Assembly: GCA_964057225.1 (NCBI GenBank)
Contig: OZ059896.1
Span: 13,128,501 to 13,192,500, forward strand
Reading direction: 5' to 3'
Origin: Auanema rhodensis
Lineage: Eukaryota; Nematoda; Chromadorea; Rhabditida; Rhabditidae
Length of the DNA: 64,000 nucleotides
Positions 41,479-54,915 of this stretch are shown piece after piece (within the stretch, counting starts at the first letter, position 1; each line of letters begins with the position of its first letter). The position numbers and the translations under genes are program-made. The notes under the pieces were generated by a model that made no database searches, had not been told where the DNA came from, and worked only from the letters and a program-made list of their open reading frames with translations.

Positions 41479-42576
41479 ATGGAACTGCGTAGTAAGGTTT
41501 GTTTTTCTTGCATATAACAAAATTTTAAGATTCGTCAACACAAGTAAGAAATCATTATAAATATTCATTTCATTAGAATATTCAAGTACGACATTTTATT
41601 TCAGATGCAAGCTTATCGTGTAGTCGCTTATTCATCTATTGGTGTATCCATATCTATTATAATATCCGCGTTCATTACAATACCGCTTGTGAGTGTTTAT
41701 ATGAAGGAAGTATTATTTGGTCTAGATATGGATTTGAAGACTTGTTCGGTAAGTATTCTTTGATTGAAAAACTAAATTGTTTTTTTTTAGAAAATTGTAA
41801 AAGATATTTTAAATGATATGCAAGTTGTTGATACACATAATATAACTCGAACTAGACGGAATAATGATAATCCTATCTTACATGACTATCGTCCCAACAT
41901 TTTCGAAAAATGCAAATCTTGTTGTATACCAGGCCCGCGAGGACCTCCTGGACCTGTTGGACGTCCTGGTAAACCTGGTAAACCCGGAACTCCAGGAAAC
42001 CCTGGTAGTCCTGGAAATCCTCCGCGAGAGCCATGTCAAGTTATAACACCACCACCTTGCAATCCCTGCCCACCTGGACAGCCAGGTGAACCAGGTGTGC
42101 AAGGCCCTCAAGGAGAACCTGGTATACCTGGACATCCTGGTCTCCCTGGAAGTGATGGTGCTCCAGGCGAACCTGGTGAGCCAGGAGAACCAGGGGAGCC
42201 AGGTTACCCAGGAGATGATGGCTCATCAGGATTGCCAGGTGAATATAATTTTTATTATTGTGCTGAATTATGAGAAAAATAATTTCCAGGTGAATCAGCT
42301 CCAACTGAACCACTTCAAGCGGGGCCTCCTGGATCTCCTGGAGAATCAGGATCACCTGGCATTCCAGGAAAGCCGGGACGGAATGGGGGAGCTGGAATAA
42401 CAGGGCCACCTGGACAAAAAGGGATTGCGGGTCAAAATGGAACGCCTGGAAAAGATGGCCCTATAGGAGAACCAGGACCACAAGGTCCACCAGGATCACC
42501 CGGAGAACAAGGAGTTTGCCCCAAATACTGTGCGATCGATGGAGGAGTGTTTTTCGATGAAGGAATACGTCGATGA
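41479..42576 (+). CDS. Cuticle collagen 1
   Basis: A structural collagen of the nematode cuticle. Four exons: MELRSK; the membrane-anchor exon [19 protein letters not shown] and on; the main collagen exon; and a last exon from 42291. The N-terminal nematode cuticle collagen domain is followed by a basic RTRR processing site. A Cys cluster (CKSCC) precedes Gly-X-Y repeats, broken by a non-collagen insert [15 protein letters not shown] with its own Cys. After a second Gly-X-Y block it ends [17 protein letters not shown] and IRR. The short Gly-X-Y arrays with Cys clusters are diagnostic of cuticle collagens. AATAAA at 42633-42638 is a likely poly(A) signal. Its N-terminal domain is more diverged than in the two collagens at 53-56 kb. 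Confidence 0.93.
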
Positions 42577-42689
42577 GAAAATTAATAGATTAAATATGGA
42601 TATATTGATTCATTTGTTATACAATTCTAAGGAATAAATTTGATCTATGCTAAATTTATAAATAAAAATTTTTATTTTTTCATAACTGT

Positions 42690-42785
42690 CTTCTATAACA
42701 CAGTTGCTTTACATCGGAGGATCTCAAACCCAAAAACTTTGCCAAGAATTGTTAACCTTTGAATCTGAATGAGATCGTCAAGAAA
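42690..42785 (+). repeat. Duplicated segment, copy 1
   Basis: Shares CCTTTGAATCTGAA, GAGATCGTCAAGAA and AAAAACTTTG with the copy at 43378, in the same order. Read in frame it gives a stop in the middle, so if it was ever coding it is broken here. Confidence 0.7.
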
Positions 42786-43377
42786 TAAACATTAATTAAT
42801 TACTAATAATCTTAACGACACCTAATTGAAACAATATCTCATGAGTTCTAGTAATAATAAATTAATGATACCAACGCAATTTATTCTAAAATGTATAAAT
42901 TCTTTTTTTTTATTGTTCAGACGAAAGTTCTTTTTTGGTACGAGTTGCTGATGGATTCATCAGGATCATCGTTTAGGACACAGTGAACTACCGCAGATAG
43001 CAAATATAGTAAATAGTTCCCCTCCCTCAAAGTTAAATTTCAAAAATCATTCCATTCATTTTAGTTTGAACAGTCAAAGCCTAGTATAAAAATGTTCATG
43101 TTAATTAAAATGTTTGCCTTGTTATTTCATTGTGTTTATATGTAATAAAGTTTAGATACATGACTTAGTGCGTACCCATATAAGTAAATATCAAAATGAA
43201 ACATAGACCTTATTACAAGGCTTTATTTTATAGTATATATTAACAACTGGAAGCACATTATAAATCTGTGCAGATGTCAAAAATTTTTCTTAATTTTAAT
43301 ACTTGTACATAGATATGATTTTGCATGGAATGAGTACAAGAAGAATTTTTATTGTGAATTTGAGTTAAATATTCTTC

Positions 43378-43480
43378 AATAATACAATTGTTTTACACTG
43401 GAAGATCTTCGTACGCAAAAACTTTGTCAAGAATTAAAAATACATTGCTAGCCTTTGAATCTGAACGAGATCGTCAAGAA
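43378..43480 (+). repeat. Duplicated segment, copy 2
   Basis: One frame is open through the segment and contains LLAFESERDRQEYDIC, which looks protein-like, but it stops soon after (43501) and has no evident start or family. It may be a relic exon or a conserved untranslated segment. Confidence 0.65.
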
Positions 43481-43520
43481 TATGATATCTGTAAGTACAT
43501 TTAGTTAATTGTTCATAATC

Positions 43521-46500
43521 TTATTGAAACCTGCTTGCACCAAACTTTCGCGAGATCTCCTGTTTTTCAAGTGTAGATAAGTGCAAGAAATGGGTAACTA
43601 AATCACCATCTACCATATTTTTCTGGTTAGCATTATTCACGATTGGACGTGTCGGTTTAGCTGCTCTGGATCCCTGCAAAAAAAAATAACAAAAAAAACA
43701 CTCCCGGTAAACCTTTGGATTCAATCCTGCATCATGTCGTAGGCCCACCGTCATGAATTGGTGCAACGTTGATAACCTTCTAAATATGATAATATTTATT
43801 TCCGAAAGTATTTAATAATATTAATTGCCTAAAGGTTTTTTCATTTATTGGACGGACAAAACCTAATGACCCATCAAGTGATGCCCATATACTAGTTTGT
43901 TGTTGAGCGAACATTTTCGATTCTTCCGGGCTAGTATCGTGAAACAACGGATTTCCTGAACTGACCTAGTCAACAACACATATTCATTGAAATAACCTTT
44001 AATTCTCATCCAAGCATTAACATTTGTTCCAACATTGATAACTGATCGTAAAATCAATTTTTCTCCCCCAGAAGATTCTTTGAGTTCTGGCATATAATTA
44101 AACATACATATGTTTCCACATTCGTCAGATAATACAAATCCCAAATGACTATACGAAGTTGTATTATTGAAATGAAGATGTTAGATGCTTACTTGTTATC
44201 TACGATGTATTGAGCTTGCATAGGAGATTGTACAGCAAGTCTATCATCACGAGCAGCAACAGATAGAGCTTTGAATTGTTCCTAAACTACTTATCTTATA
44301 AAAGTCATACCATGAAAAACTAACCTGAAATCGAACCAACGAAACAGACTCTTGCATGTCACAAGCCAAAGCTAAATTACGAAAACTTTTGAGAGAATGA
44401 ACATAATAATGCATATCCAGAAAACTAACTCCTTGTAGTTCATTGTCCTTTAAGCCCCATATAAAAATCTGCAGTTTTATAGGCGTGTACATTATGCAAA
44501 CTTTATATTCAACCTTTTGTCCCATTCCTGTCAGAAGGAATCCACTAACAGCACAAATAGAAGTAACTGGGCCTTTTTGTTCTGCATCATAAACTATCTA
44601 AGAAAACCAATTATATATATATATATATATATATAAGATTTTTATAATACCTTTATCTTATGCTTTGAGGTAGGTAAACCAGGCATAGGAACAACTTCAA
44701 TTATTTCAGCGAGAATAATACGTCCTCGGACAAGATGCTAATATATATACTAAAATTCATAAGCAGTGATATATCAAAAACCTCTTCTCCAAAATTGTTT
44801 ATTGTTCCCACAGCTAAATATGTTTGAAAACCACTAATTGTCGATTCAGATTTCAATGCGACTTCCTCACAAGCCGTCACATGCTCCATTACTTCGAATT
44901 CTATAGAGGTGTTAGGAACAGGAGCCCAATCCGAAGGAGAGTACAACTACAATTTGAACCATTAGACAAATACATTAATAATAATTTCATACATTCAGCG
45001 TGAAATGAGGAATTGTAGGAAGAACAAAATCTTCAGATTTCTCATGTACTTCCTCTTGCTTATCATCATTAATTACGACCCAAATTTTATTACACGGTCG
45101 AGGATTAGAAGTAACAACTACATAAACCTTAAATTGGGATATTTCAATGTCGCAAAATGTTTAACCATACTTGACTTTCCATCATATACTGCGTAAAATG
45201 AACAGTAGCACCGACAGGGACCTTTTTACAAGGGTATGGTAAATCATAGTCATAATCAATCTGCAACAAAGCATAAAATATTGAATCAAGGCATTACTAT
45301 ACCGGAAGTTGAGATATTCTAAGTTCTTGAAATTTTTCAGCTAAATAGATGAAGCCATTTGATACATTCAAGTTATTAAACACAGTCAGTGATTTTATCG
45401 GTCCATCAACAATCAATGGATGAGAACGCAATCCACCCCAGGCTCCGTAGAAAATTAGAGTAGGATAATTCCCACAAATAACTGCTCCGTGCATCTAAAT
45501 TAGTTTAATCTATATTTCCCCATATAATAAGAAATACAATTGAAGAGATCCGCTCGAAAGGTTGTATGACTCGTCCATGATTTTTGTCCTGTCCGATTTC
45601 AACCTATAATATTTTATGAAAAGCAAAGATATGTTTAATAACCTCTGTTCTTCTACCGTCTAACCCCATATATGGACCCGACCGTAGACACACTGACAAT
45701 GGTAATCTTTTGAAAGCAATACAGAGATGGCCTAAAATTCTATTTTTTTATTGCTCACGGAAGTGTTCACCTTTCTGATTATTTGGAACTCTATACATTT
45801 CATATGCGATAACCATATCATCGATGACAGCAAGTAGAACTGGACGACATTGACTTATACCCATGCCTGATATCAAATTTGAACGTGTATTCGCAGCATT
45901 GAAAGCACACCTATTATGTCCAGCTCCTCAATACGTTCATCCTGCCTCACAACTTCAGAATGATCATGGATTCCGTCTGATTCACCTTCTTTAACTTTCC
46001 TCTCCAAATCATGAACTAAAGCAAAAGTGTAAACATTAAAACTTGAATTTCATTACCCATCTCTTTTCTATCCTTTTCTTCTTCCTCTTCTGTTATATCA
46101 AAAAGCATTGTTGGCATCCCGGAAAACCTTCGCACCTATATTTCCTGGATTAATTATGAAATATTTTTGATACCCACTTGGAATACTAGATGAACATCAG
46201 GAAGCGAACATATAATAAGTTTACCATTATCCTTTGCCATTACTAACCAAAAAGTGGGTTCCACTAAAAATAATTTAATAAGCAGATAGATATGAATATA
46301 AATGCCTGAGTTTGGATCTATGGCGTCAGACTCTTCCCCTCCTGTTACATCAGACAATACTCCTCCTTTCTTTCTTTTTCGTATTATAACATCTGAATAC
46401 ATTTGGTTGTATATTTCGAGGTAACACGAACCTGATGCCGTATTGTTTTCTTTCGTACAGGATTCGCCATAGAGTAAAATGTCTTCAGCATCTTCTAATA

Positions 46501-49238
46501 AATTTTCTTGCGAATCATTCTTGAACATTTTGTTCTAAAAATGTTGTCATACAATCAAATAACTTAATTTTAGCTCACGGAATCATTCTCACTCATCTGG
46601 TGTTCATAATATGAAACAGTTGATCTCGTCATCATACCACTCATATCTTTATATATAGAAATTGCTGTCATTGTGGACAAACCCAGGTGTGTGTCGCTTA
46701 ATTCGATCTCCTTAAAACAGAATTACATATGAACCTATCAAATTCGATATCACCTTCAATTGTACATAAGGCTGAAGCACAAGTTGAAAAAGAAATATTC
46801 TTCCATTTTGTGTAAGAAGGGCAACGTATGGATCTACAACAGAAGCAGATACAACAGGAAAGTTGGTGTCAAGTTCAACTAATTGTAACTGTTGGTTATC
46901 CGTAATAAGAGCTAAGCTCATAGAAGTTACCTAATAATAAAATAATTTGAAAAACACACATATACACAGATTACTTGAATAACAATAGCGCCATCTGCTA
47001 GTTCACCAGAAAATAATGTAGGTTCGGAAGTAATAAATAGTGAATCTTCGATTTCAACCATTTCTTCGCCCAATTCTAATGCCAACGTTGATCGAGCCTT
47101 AGATACAATCAAATACCTAATGCAAATTACTTGTCGGAATATAAGTTTTTATCAAACCTATGTGAACCGTCTTCGTGTTGGCCAACCGCCCACAAGTATT
47201 GTGCACCTTCTAATCTGTAAAAAACAGTCTGGAAACAATTAGAGTACTTACCCACTACTGGTGATAATGTCAGGGCGAATGGTTCGTTGGAACACACAAA
47301 TGGAGCCATTCTTTCCATGACCACTAGCTGTTACCTACGTTTAACAACATCAGTATAAACACAAAAAAACTAAGTACCATGTCGAAAATAGGACAAGCTC
47401 TATCATCATTTTGAATGTATGGGCATGAAGGATAAGTGTGACCAGCAGCAAGAAATTTTATAGGACCAACATTTTTCAAAGTATCAAGCTCAGAAAATTC
47501 CCAAGATTCTTCGTAAACAGAGCAAGTTTTATCCTGAATATAAGTTATTCAGTCCACATGTTTGTATTCTTACCTCTATGTCATCCTCAATTGAACCGTA
47601 AAGTTCTAAGTCTTCCTCATCAAGCTCTATATTTAAATTTCTTGCTTTTTTAATGGAAGGTTCATCTTGATCCTTTACAGTTATTACTAAATTTGATTCA
47701 TGAAAAGCATATTAACTTTTTGAGTTTACATTTTGAGCTTATAGAATATTTCAGTAATTGAGAGTCTCCTAACCGCGATCCAATAAATAAGTGACCAGGA
47801 GCACAAACCGACATTGTGAATGGAATTGATATATCTAGAGTAATTCTTAATAACACTAGTTCCAGTAAATGTTTTTACCATATAAATGTTTCAAGGTTAA
47901 ACCTTTAACTGTATTCGCACTATCTGTATTCAAAGAGAGAAGAAAAAGCCTTCCATCCATAGTTCCAACGCCAATGTTACCATTGCCTAGCCAAACGGGG
48001 CATGATGCATCAAGAGTCATAGAGAGATATTTCATATCCTGTTAAAATATAGAAAATCAAGCAGAAAAATTAGTGATCAACCTTTAGAGGAAACTTAGTA
48101 TAGTTATCATAACAGCTGTTTAAGAGAATTCCACAAGGAGGAACAGCTTGATTTAAATAAATGGCATCGTTTGAACCAAAAACAATAGCACCACCAATAG
48201 GCTTTGGAACAGCCAATAATCTAAACAAAATAAAACAAAATAAAAAAATTATGTCAAAACGCGCCTATGACTATCCATTGGTAAACTGCTCAGTTGCCAT
48301 ACCACGGCAAAATGATTATCATTTACATTCACAGAAACACCCATTATGCACATAGTATCAAAACGTATCGATGCTCTGCAGAATAATAAATAACCTTCAT
48401 GCCATTGAAACTCTAATACCTTCCAGCAGTAGTTTGTAAGGGCTCAAAAAGAAAAAGCAATGTTGGTTCATAATAACCATCAAGAAAAACAATATCTATT
48501 ACATTTTCCAGCCTGTATAATATCTATATAAGAAAAACCTTTCAGAATCAACAACCTGGAATCTATTTGTTTCAAAGAAACAATAAAGCTTTTAATGTGA
48601 CTTTGTCCTTCGATAAATGGCAAAATAGCAAGATGTTTTCCATAGACTAACATTGCAGCACATCTATTACACGGATCAGTCTGAACAGGCGAATGAAATC
48701 ATTAAGAGAGAAAAAACTTACTCTAACAAGTGGGCTTGCAAAATTCTTAGTATTGCCCTCACGAAGATACTCATCTTCAAAGCAATGCATAGAGATAGTG
48801 TTTAATTTTCTTTCTTTTTCACTCATAACAGCAATTGAAAGTTTAGCATCATCAAAAGCTAATAAGATACCTTCACAATCATGAACTAAAAACAAAATGA
48901 CACGATAATTTACTAAGCTTTGCTTTCTCACATGGTACTTTTGAAGTTGCAAATGATCGAACAGGAGCGAATAATCTTGTGCTAAACACGCATTCTAATT
49001 TAGTTTTCTGTTTCCAATCTTCTGATGAGTTTGACGGAGGAACTAAAGCATACGGATTTGTTCTAAATATTCTTAGATATTTAGCGCCTATTGTGAGCAG
49101 TTGATTTCCTTCAATTGTTCGTATTAATAATAAGCATCAAACACTACCCAAACCAGAATCTTTTCCTGGTAAAAATTTTCCATAAGCGCTAAAATTGACG
49201 GTAGTTGAATCATCTGTTTCATGGAGGAAGGCATACAT
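43521..49238 (-). CDS. Cleavage and polyadenylation specificity factor subunit 1 (CPSF160)
   Basis: The large beta-propeller scaffold of the complex that recognises AAUAAA and positions pre-mRNA 3' cleavage in the nucleus. It starts [20 protein letters not shown], like other CPSF1 proteins. Family landmarks follow: [17 protein letters not shown] with [12 protein letters not shown] near the N-terminus, [15 protein letters not shown] next, and [27 protein letters not shown] and [12 protein letters not shown] in the C-terminal CPSF_A domain, ending [20 protein letters not shown]. More than 25 short introns are spread over 5.7 kb, one containing a TA microsatellite (44611-44634). A T-rich acceptor TTTTTTTCTAG about 38 bp upstream of the ATG is a likely trans-splice site. 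It appears to be the last gene of an operon with Hikeshi and hrp-1. Confidence 0.94.
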
Positions 49239-49360
49239 TAGAAATACACTCTGTAAGACTTACTATCTTCGATAAAACTAGAAAAAAAAGTAAATATCGA
49301 AAACACGTATCAAAAACACAAATATTAGGTGAATAATTTATTTCAACAGAATAAGTTTAA

Positions 49361-50209
49361 TTAGGCATTTTTTAACGTTTTCCAAAAATTAGGATTAAGC
49401 TTGAATCTACGAGTGAAATTATTTATCCATTCTGTAAAGGCATGAAGCGGTACATAATCAGCAAATCCTTAAAAAAATGTTTTAATTCAAAGAATTACAC
49501 TACAAAACCTTGACCGTCCTGTTTAGGCAATCTGACAACAAAAGATTCCACATGATTTACAAGATTTTTAACCATACTGTCTCCAAATTCGGCCAGAGTG
49601 CTCTGTGGAAGTTTTTTATAAATATTAGTGAAATTTTTTAATGTATTTTGTATTTAATTAAGAATTAAAGTAACCTTGTCAGAAGGAATAGTGTCGTGTT
49701 CTACTACTTTGATTTCAATACTCTGCAAGCTCTCCACCATTATTCCAATTTGAGCACAGCCGGCAGATGCAATGTTGCAACCTTGCCCATCAAACATATT
49801 GAGGCATTTAGCATCAGCATATCGTACCTATTGAGACAGTATTCTATACGTAAAGATGCTCAATTTTACCTGAGCTATTTTAAAAATTGCACTTTGCTTT
49901 TGATTACATATATACCCCAAGAAATGCCAATTACTTTCGGCACCAGGCATTGGCCACCGAATATACACTAATAAAATTTCATGACAGCTTTAACTCACTG
50001 AGATCAAACCTGAACCCCCCATATCAGCAGGAAATGCACCCGTCCCTGTCATAAAAACAACGACATGATTAACAGTTTCAATATTGGGAACTTCGCACAA
50101 AAATTCTGTTTCTCCCAACTGATTGAACTCCTGCGGCTGAAACCGAATATCACAAGAAGCAATCTACCCAAAAACTTACAAGTCTTCCCGCTACTACTAT
50201 AGCAAACAT
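49361..50209 (-). CDS. Hikeshi / OPI10 family protein
   Basis: Imports HSP70 into the nucleus under heat stress in animals. It starts MFAIVVAGRL; a 43 bp intron (GTAAGTTTTT...TTTCAG) follows, then FNQLGETEFLCEVPNIETVN, HVVVFMTGTGAFPADMGGS and VYIRWPMPG, the Hikeshi N-terminal domain with its FG-repeat binding region. Next come LGYICNQKQSAIFKIAQ and CAQIGIMVESLQSIE, and the family's C-terminal helix WINNFTRRFKLNPNFWKTLK. Length (about 200 residues) is normal. It sits 201 bp after the stop of hrp-1 and 122 bp before the start of cpsf-1, on the same strand. A TATTTTAG about 25 bp upstream of the ATG could receive a spliced leader. Confidence 0.93.
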
Positions 50210-50410
50210 GAATAAGCCTGTCTAATACACCTAAAATATATATTTTTTTTTCGCAATAGGTGTCATCAATATAATTCGCTCTTAACTACTCAATTCAAAC
50301 TTAACGGATATATAGAAAGTTTAATTACCGTTAAATATATATATATATATACAATTAAACGGAAATAACATAAAGTACGAGATGCAGATCAGAAAGTACA
50401 ACGTGATAAG

Positions 50411-51664
<1,254 letters not shown>

Positions 51665-52653
51665 AGATCAACTTCCTAACGGTTATGTAAACTTCTTAAC
51701 GAATTGATGCTCTAGCTAACTAGGTTGCTCGTTATTGCGAATCAGATGATAAATTCCTAATCAAGGGATGTAATACCTAAATCGTTTTGGAGTAGTCTCA
51801 CAGGGTTTCCCTATTACACAAACAATTTTTAACTAGAATTTTATCGAAAAGCATAAAACCGCATGCATTATTATAACAGAAAAAACATACCTGACAACAG
51901 AATTAAACCGCGAAATAAACCAGTTAACCTTGACACGCGTCGGTATTGATTTTAGACTTCGTCACGGGACCCATATATATATATATTAGATGAGAGCATA
52001 GATGTAAAACAGGATCCAAATACTTTTCATTGAATAAATTCATTCTTAGAGTTCTATATTCATTGCTTTATTAACAAATACTTTACCATTATTATCATTC
52101 AACATTTAATTGTTATGTTTTTCTAATCTGCTTTTTTTCTCAAATGCATTATTGTTTTTTAAATAAGTAAAAGTTCAAAATTTACGTAGTTTCATTCTGT
52201 TTTAAATATTAAGAACCAAACAAAAAACATTTAGAATATAAACTTTTTAATTATATAATAGGTTTTGATATCTCACTAACTCAGCTCCCTTAAATACCAG
52301 AAATTCACAATATTGCTCGTACACGTATACTATTCAAAAAAAGCGGAACAAAGCTATTCCAGAGATAGACCAACAGTTTCTTCTTTATGAAGTAGTAAAA
52401 TTTGAAATTTTTGTAGATTACATACCCCAATGATACAATGATAGCATTAAATATTCCTGCTAAGGAAGTATTGATATACTGTATTAGCTTACAAAAAATA
52501 TCGTATACAAGAAGAGCAGGAAAGCAACTATAAGCTAAATAGAGTGCCACGTCTTAAGTTTTCTTCTTTATACCGCCCAAGCTGTAACATGGAGCAGTCA
52601 ATAAAAAGGAGTTGAGATCAGGAGACGGTACTGAAACAATGAATCCGGGCAGT

Positions 52654-52698
52654 TCAATATTTAATGTTCCATATCTGTATGGAACATCAAGCTATTGA
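52654..52698. ncRNA. Possible small hairpin RNA
   Basis: ATGTTCCATA (52664-52673) and TATGGAACAT (52678-52687) form a perfect 10 bp stem with a TCTG loop. The stem extends outward through three more pairs, one bulge and six pairs (TCAATA with TATTGA), about 19 pairs in all. A four-base loop is short for a microRNA precursor, so this may be a chance or a cruciform element. Confidence 0.25.
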
Positions 52699-53205
52699 TA
52701 TTTTCCAGATATTATCGAATTGTTGATATAGGTAATTTGAGTTAGGAGCTTTCTTACTAATTGAAATTATAGTCAATAAATCAATTATTAAGATATAATA
52801 ATCATTGGGCTTTACAACAATGTATAGAAATTCTTAATGGAACAAAATACATTGCTCTCCACATTTTCCATTTTCTACATTAAAATCAAGTCTAAAGCGA
52901 AGAATCGAAAAAGAAATGAACTGGATTTTTTCCTAGTTCCTAATGCATAATTTTTGGTGTTTATAAATCTATTTTTTTTTGTTTTTCATTTTTCAAAACT
53001 GTCTGTTTGAACAATAAAACTTAATTAGTAATAACCCTTTGTATATTATTCGCAAAGTATTATGATTATCATTAAAAAATGGAACTAATAGAAAAACTGA
53101 TTTATGAAATCTATGCAGCACATCGAAATGAATTCTAGAACCCGATCCTTAAAAAGTTCATTGTTTGGGCGGGCGGTACTGTGAATGAAAATCCATATAA
53201 AAGCC

Positions 53206-53213
53206 GATAAGAA
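53206..53213 (+). promoter_or_regulatory. TATA box of collagen 2
   Basis: TATAAAAG, 38 bp before the collagen ATG. A TTCAG at 53237-53241 lies between them, so cis initiation and a spliced-leader site are both possible. Confidence 0.5.
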
Positions 53214-53250
53214 TGTTTCTATAGGTAGTGTCGGCCTTCAGGTATCAGCT

Positions 53251-54378
53251 ATGGACATTGATACAAAAATAAAGGCATATCGCTTTGTTGCTTATTCGGC
53301 TGTAGTCTTTTCGGTCATTGCTGTTCTTTCCGTATGCATAACTCTCCCAATTGTTTACAATTATGTGCATACTGTTAGAAGACAACTTCATAACGAAGCA
53401 GCTCTTTGCAAGGTTTAGTTTGCTTGTTATTATAATTAAATAGGATATTTTCAATTTTAGGGTCAGACCCAGGATGTTTGGGCAGATGTATACAAATTAA
53501 AGCAGTATGCTAATCACAATAATCGTACAGCTCGTCAAGCAGGTTATGGAGGGGAGCCTGAAGTTTACAAACCTGTTTCAAATTCCTATGGTGACTCTAA
53601 CTCTTACGGTCCTTCTACCGGATCATACTCTTCATCTGATTCTGGAGCATACGGCAGTCTTCCACAAAATCAAGGATATAATAATTACAATCCACCTGAG
53701 CCTCAGATTGAAACTGGTTGCGAAGGATGTTGCCAACCTGGACCAGTCGGACCACCAGGACCTGCAGGAAAACCAGGAAGACCAGGTAGACCAGGAGCAC
53801 CAGGAATGCCCGGAAACCCAGGAAAGCCACCAAACAAGCCTTGTGATGTTGTCACTCCTCCACCTTGTAAACCATGCCCACAAGGACCTCCAGGACCACC
53901 AGGGCCACCAGGACTTCCAGGAGATAATGGAGCTGCAGGAGAAACTGGAGAACCTGGTCAGGACGCCGAGGCTGGAGAGCAAGGTCCACGTGGTCCTCCA
54001 GGACCACCAGGAAAACCTGGACAGCCGGGCGAACCCGGAGAGCCTGGACTTCCAGCTGAATGTGAACCAGTTACCCCAGGAGAGCCTGGTCCTGATGGAG
54101 AACCAGGTCCACAAGGACCCCCAGGAGTTTCAGGACAACCAGGAACTGATGGAGCTCCAGGTAAATAATAAACAGAATTATTTGCCAAGCAATGTTTTAT
54201 TTTAGGACAACAAGGACCTAAAGGATCTCCTGGACCCGACGGACAGCCAGGAGCTGATGGTAATCCCGGACAACCTGGACCAGTCGGCCCACCAGGAGCA
54301 GCTGGAGAAAGAGGAATCTGTCCAAAATATTGCGCTATTGATGGTGGAATTTTCTTCGAAGATGGAACTCGTCGTTAA
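53251..54378 (+). CDS. Cuticle collagen 2
   Basis: Three exons. Start [20 protein letters not shown] is chosen because TTCAG ends 9 bp upstream; an in-frame ATG at 53185 lies before that acceptor. The membrane-anchor segment [19 protein letters not shown] is the nematode cuticle collagen N-terminal domain. [11 protein letters not shown] and the processing site RTAR follow, then a Ser/Tyr-rich region and a CEGCC cluster. Gly-X-Y repeats are interrupted by [16 protein letters not shown]. The last exon ends [18 protein letters not shown] and TRR. Half Gly-X-Y, half Cys-cluster architecture as in rol-6/sqt-like collagens. It is transcribed in tandem with collagen 3. Confidence 0.95.
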
Positions 54379-54915
54379 CCCCATTGTTTTAAAAGATATT
54401 ATTTATTCAAACTTCTTTCCGTTCCATATTATAAAGATTTCTCAGCAATCATAAAATTATAAACTGTTGCAAACAAGGAATGTCATGCCTGAAAAAGCTT
54501 AATTGATAAAAACGAAAAGTTAAAAATTGAGTGTTTTAAAATCGTACTTTTATGAGACAAGATGTGATATGTGTATATATGTTGTATACATACATGAAAT
54601 GATTCAAACGCGCTTTCAAATAAACCCACTCAAGAAAAATAGTGCCTGCAGCAAATGCATCCCTCTCAATGAGAAGAGAATACTTATACAAACATGTTCT
54701 AACAACTCTAATCATACGACTAGAATGGAAGTTTCTGTAAGTCAAAAACCAATGCCTTTTCTTGGATTTAATATCTAGTATACTTCAATGAATTGTTATT
54801 ATCCATATGAATGAGGACGATTTTATCTTAGCAAGATTATGATCCTACTTGTTCACGTATATCTAGTTCAAAAAAGAACTTATTTAAGCCGTGTTAACAT
54901 TCATTATAGTATGTT
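54379..54915. other. Intergenic between two collagens
   Basis: 537 bp, no gene supported. TATTTAA at about 54889, some 27 bp before the collagen 3 ATG, may be its TATA box. Confidence 0.5.

Larger units (their letters stand above)
42577..43520. other. Intergenic with a duplicated 100 bp segment
   Basis: Between collagen 1 (+) and cpsf-1 (-), tail to tail. Two similar segments (about 42690-42785 and 43378-43480) are described separately. Otherwise AT-rich sequence with no gene seen. Confidence 0.5.
51665..53250. other. Gene-poor 1.6 kb, hrp-1 promoter side
   Basis: Divergent spacer between hrp-1 (-) and collagen 2 (+). Contains a TA run at about 51970-51985 and a hairpin at 52654-52698 (separate entry). 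A minus-strand hydrophobic frame of 81 codons at 52305-52550 has no homologue that I recognise and I do not call it. TATAAAAG at 53206-53213 precedes collagen 2. Confidence 0.5.

Noticed and set aside
41864-42409. Long frames antisense or frame-shifted to the collagen exons
   Set aside because: Gly-X-Y coding sequence keeps other frames open; the true frame has the N-terminal domain, Cys clusters and tail.
50170-50210. A 16 bp intron in the Hikeshi gene
   Set aside because: A normal 43 bp intron from the same donor to TTTCAG restores the frame and gives a better match to the family.
52305-52550. Hydrophobic 81-codon minus-strand frame, receptor-like
   Set aside because: No family recognised and no convincing exons on either side. 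It might be a relic, but this is not enough to call a gene.
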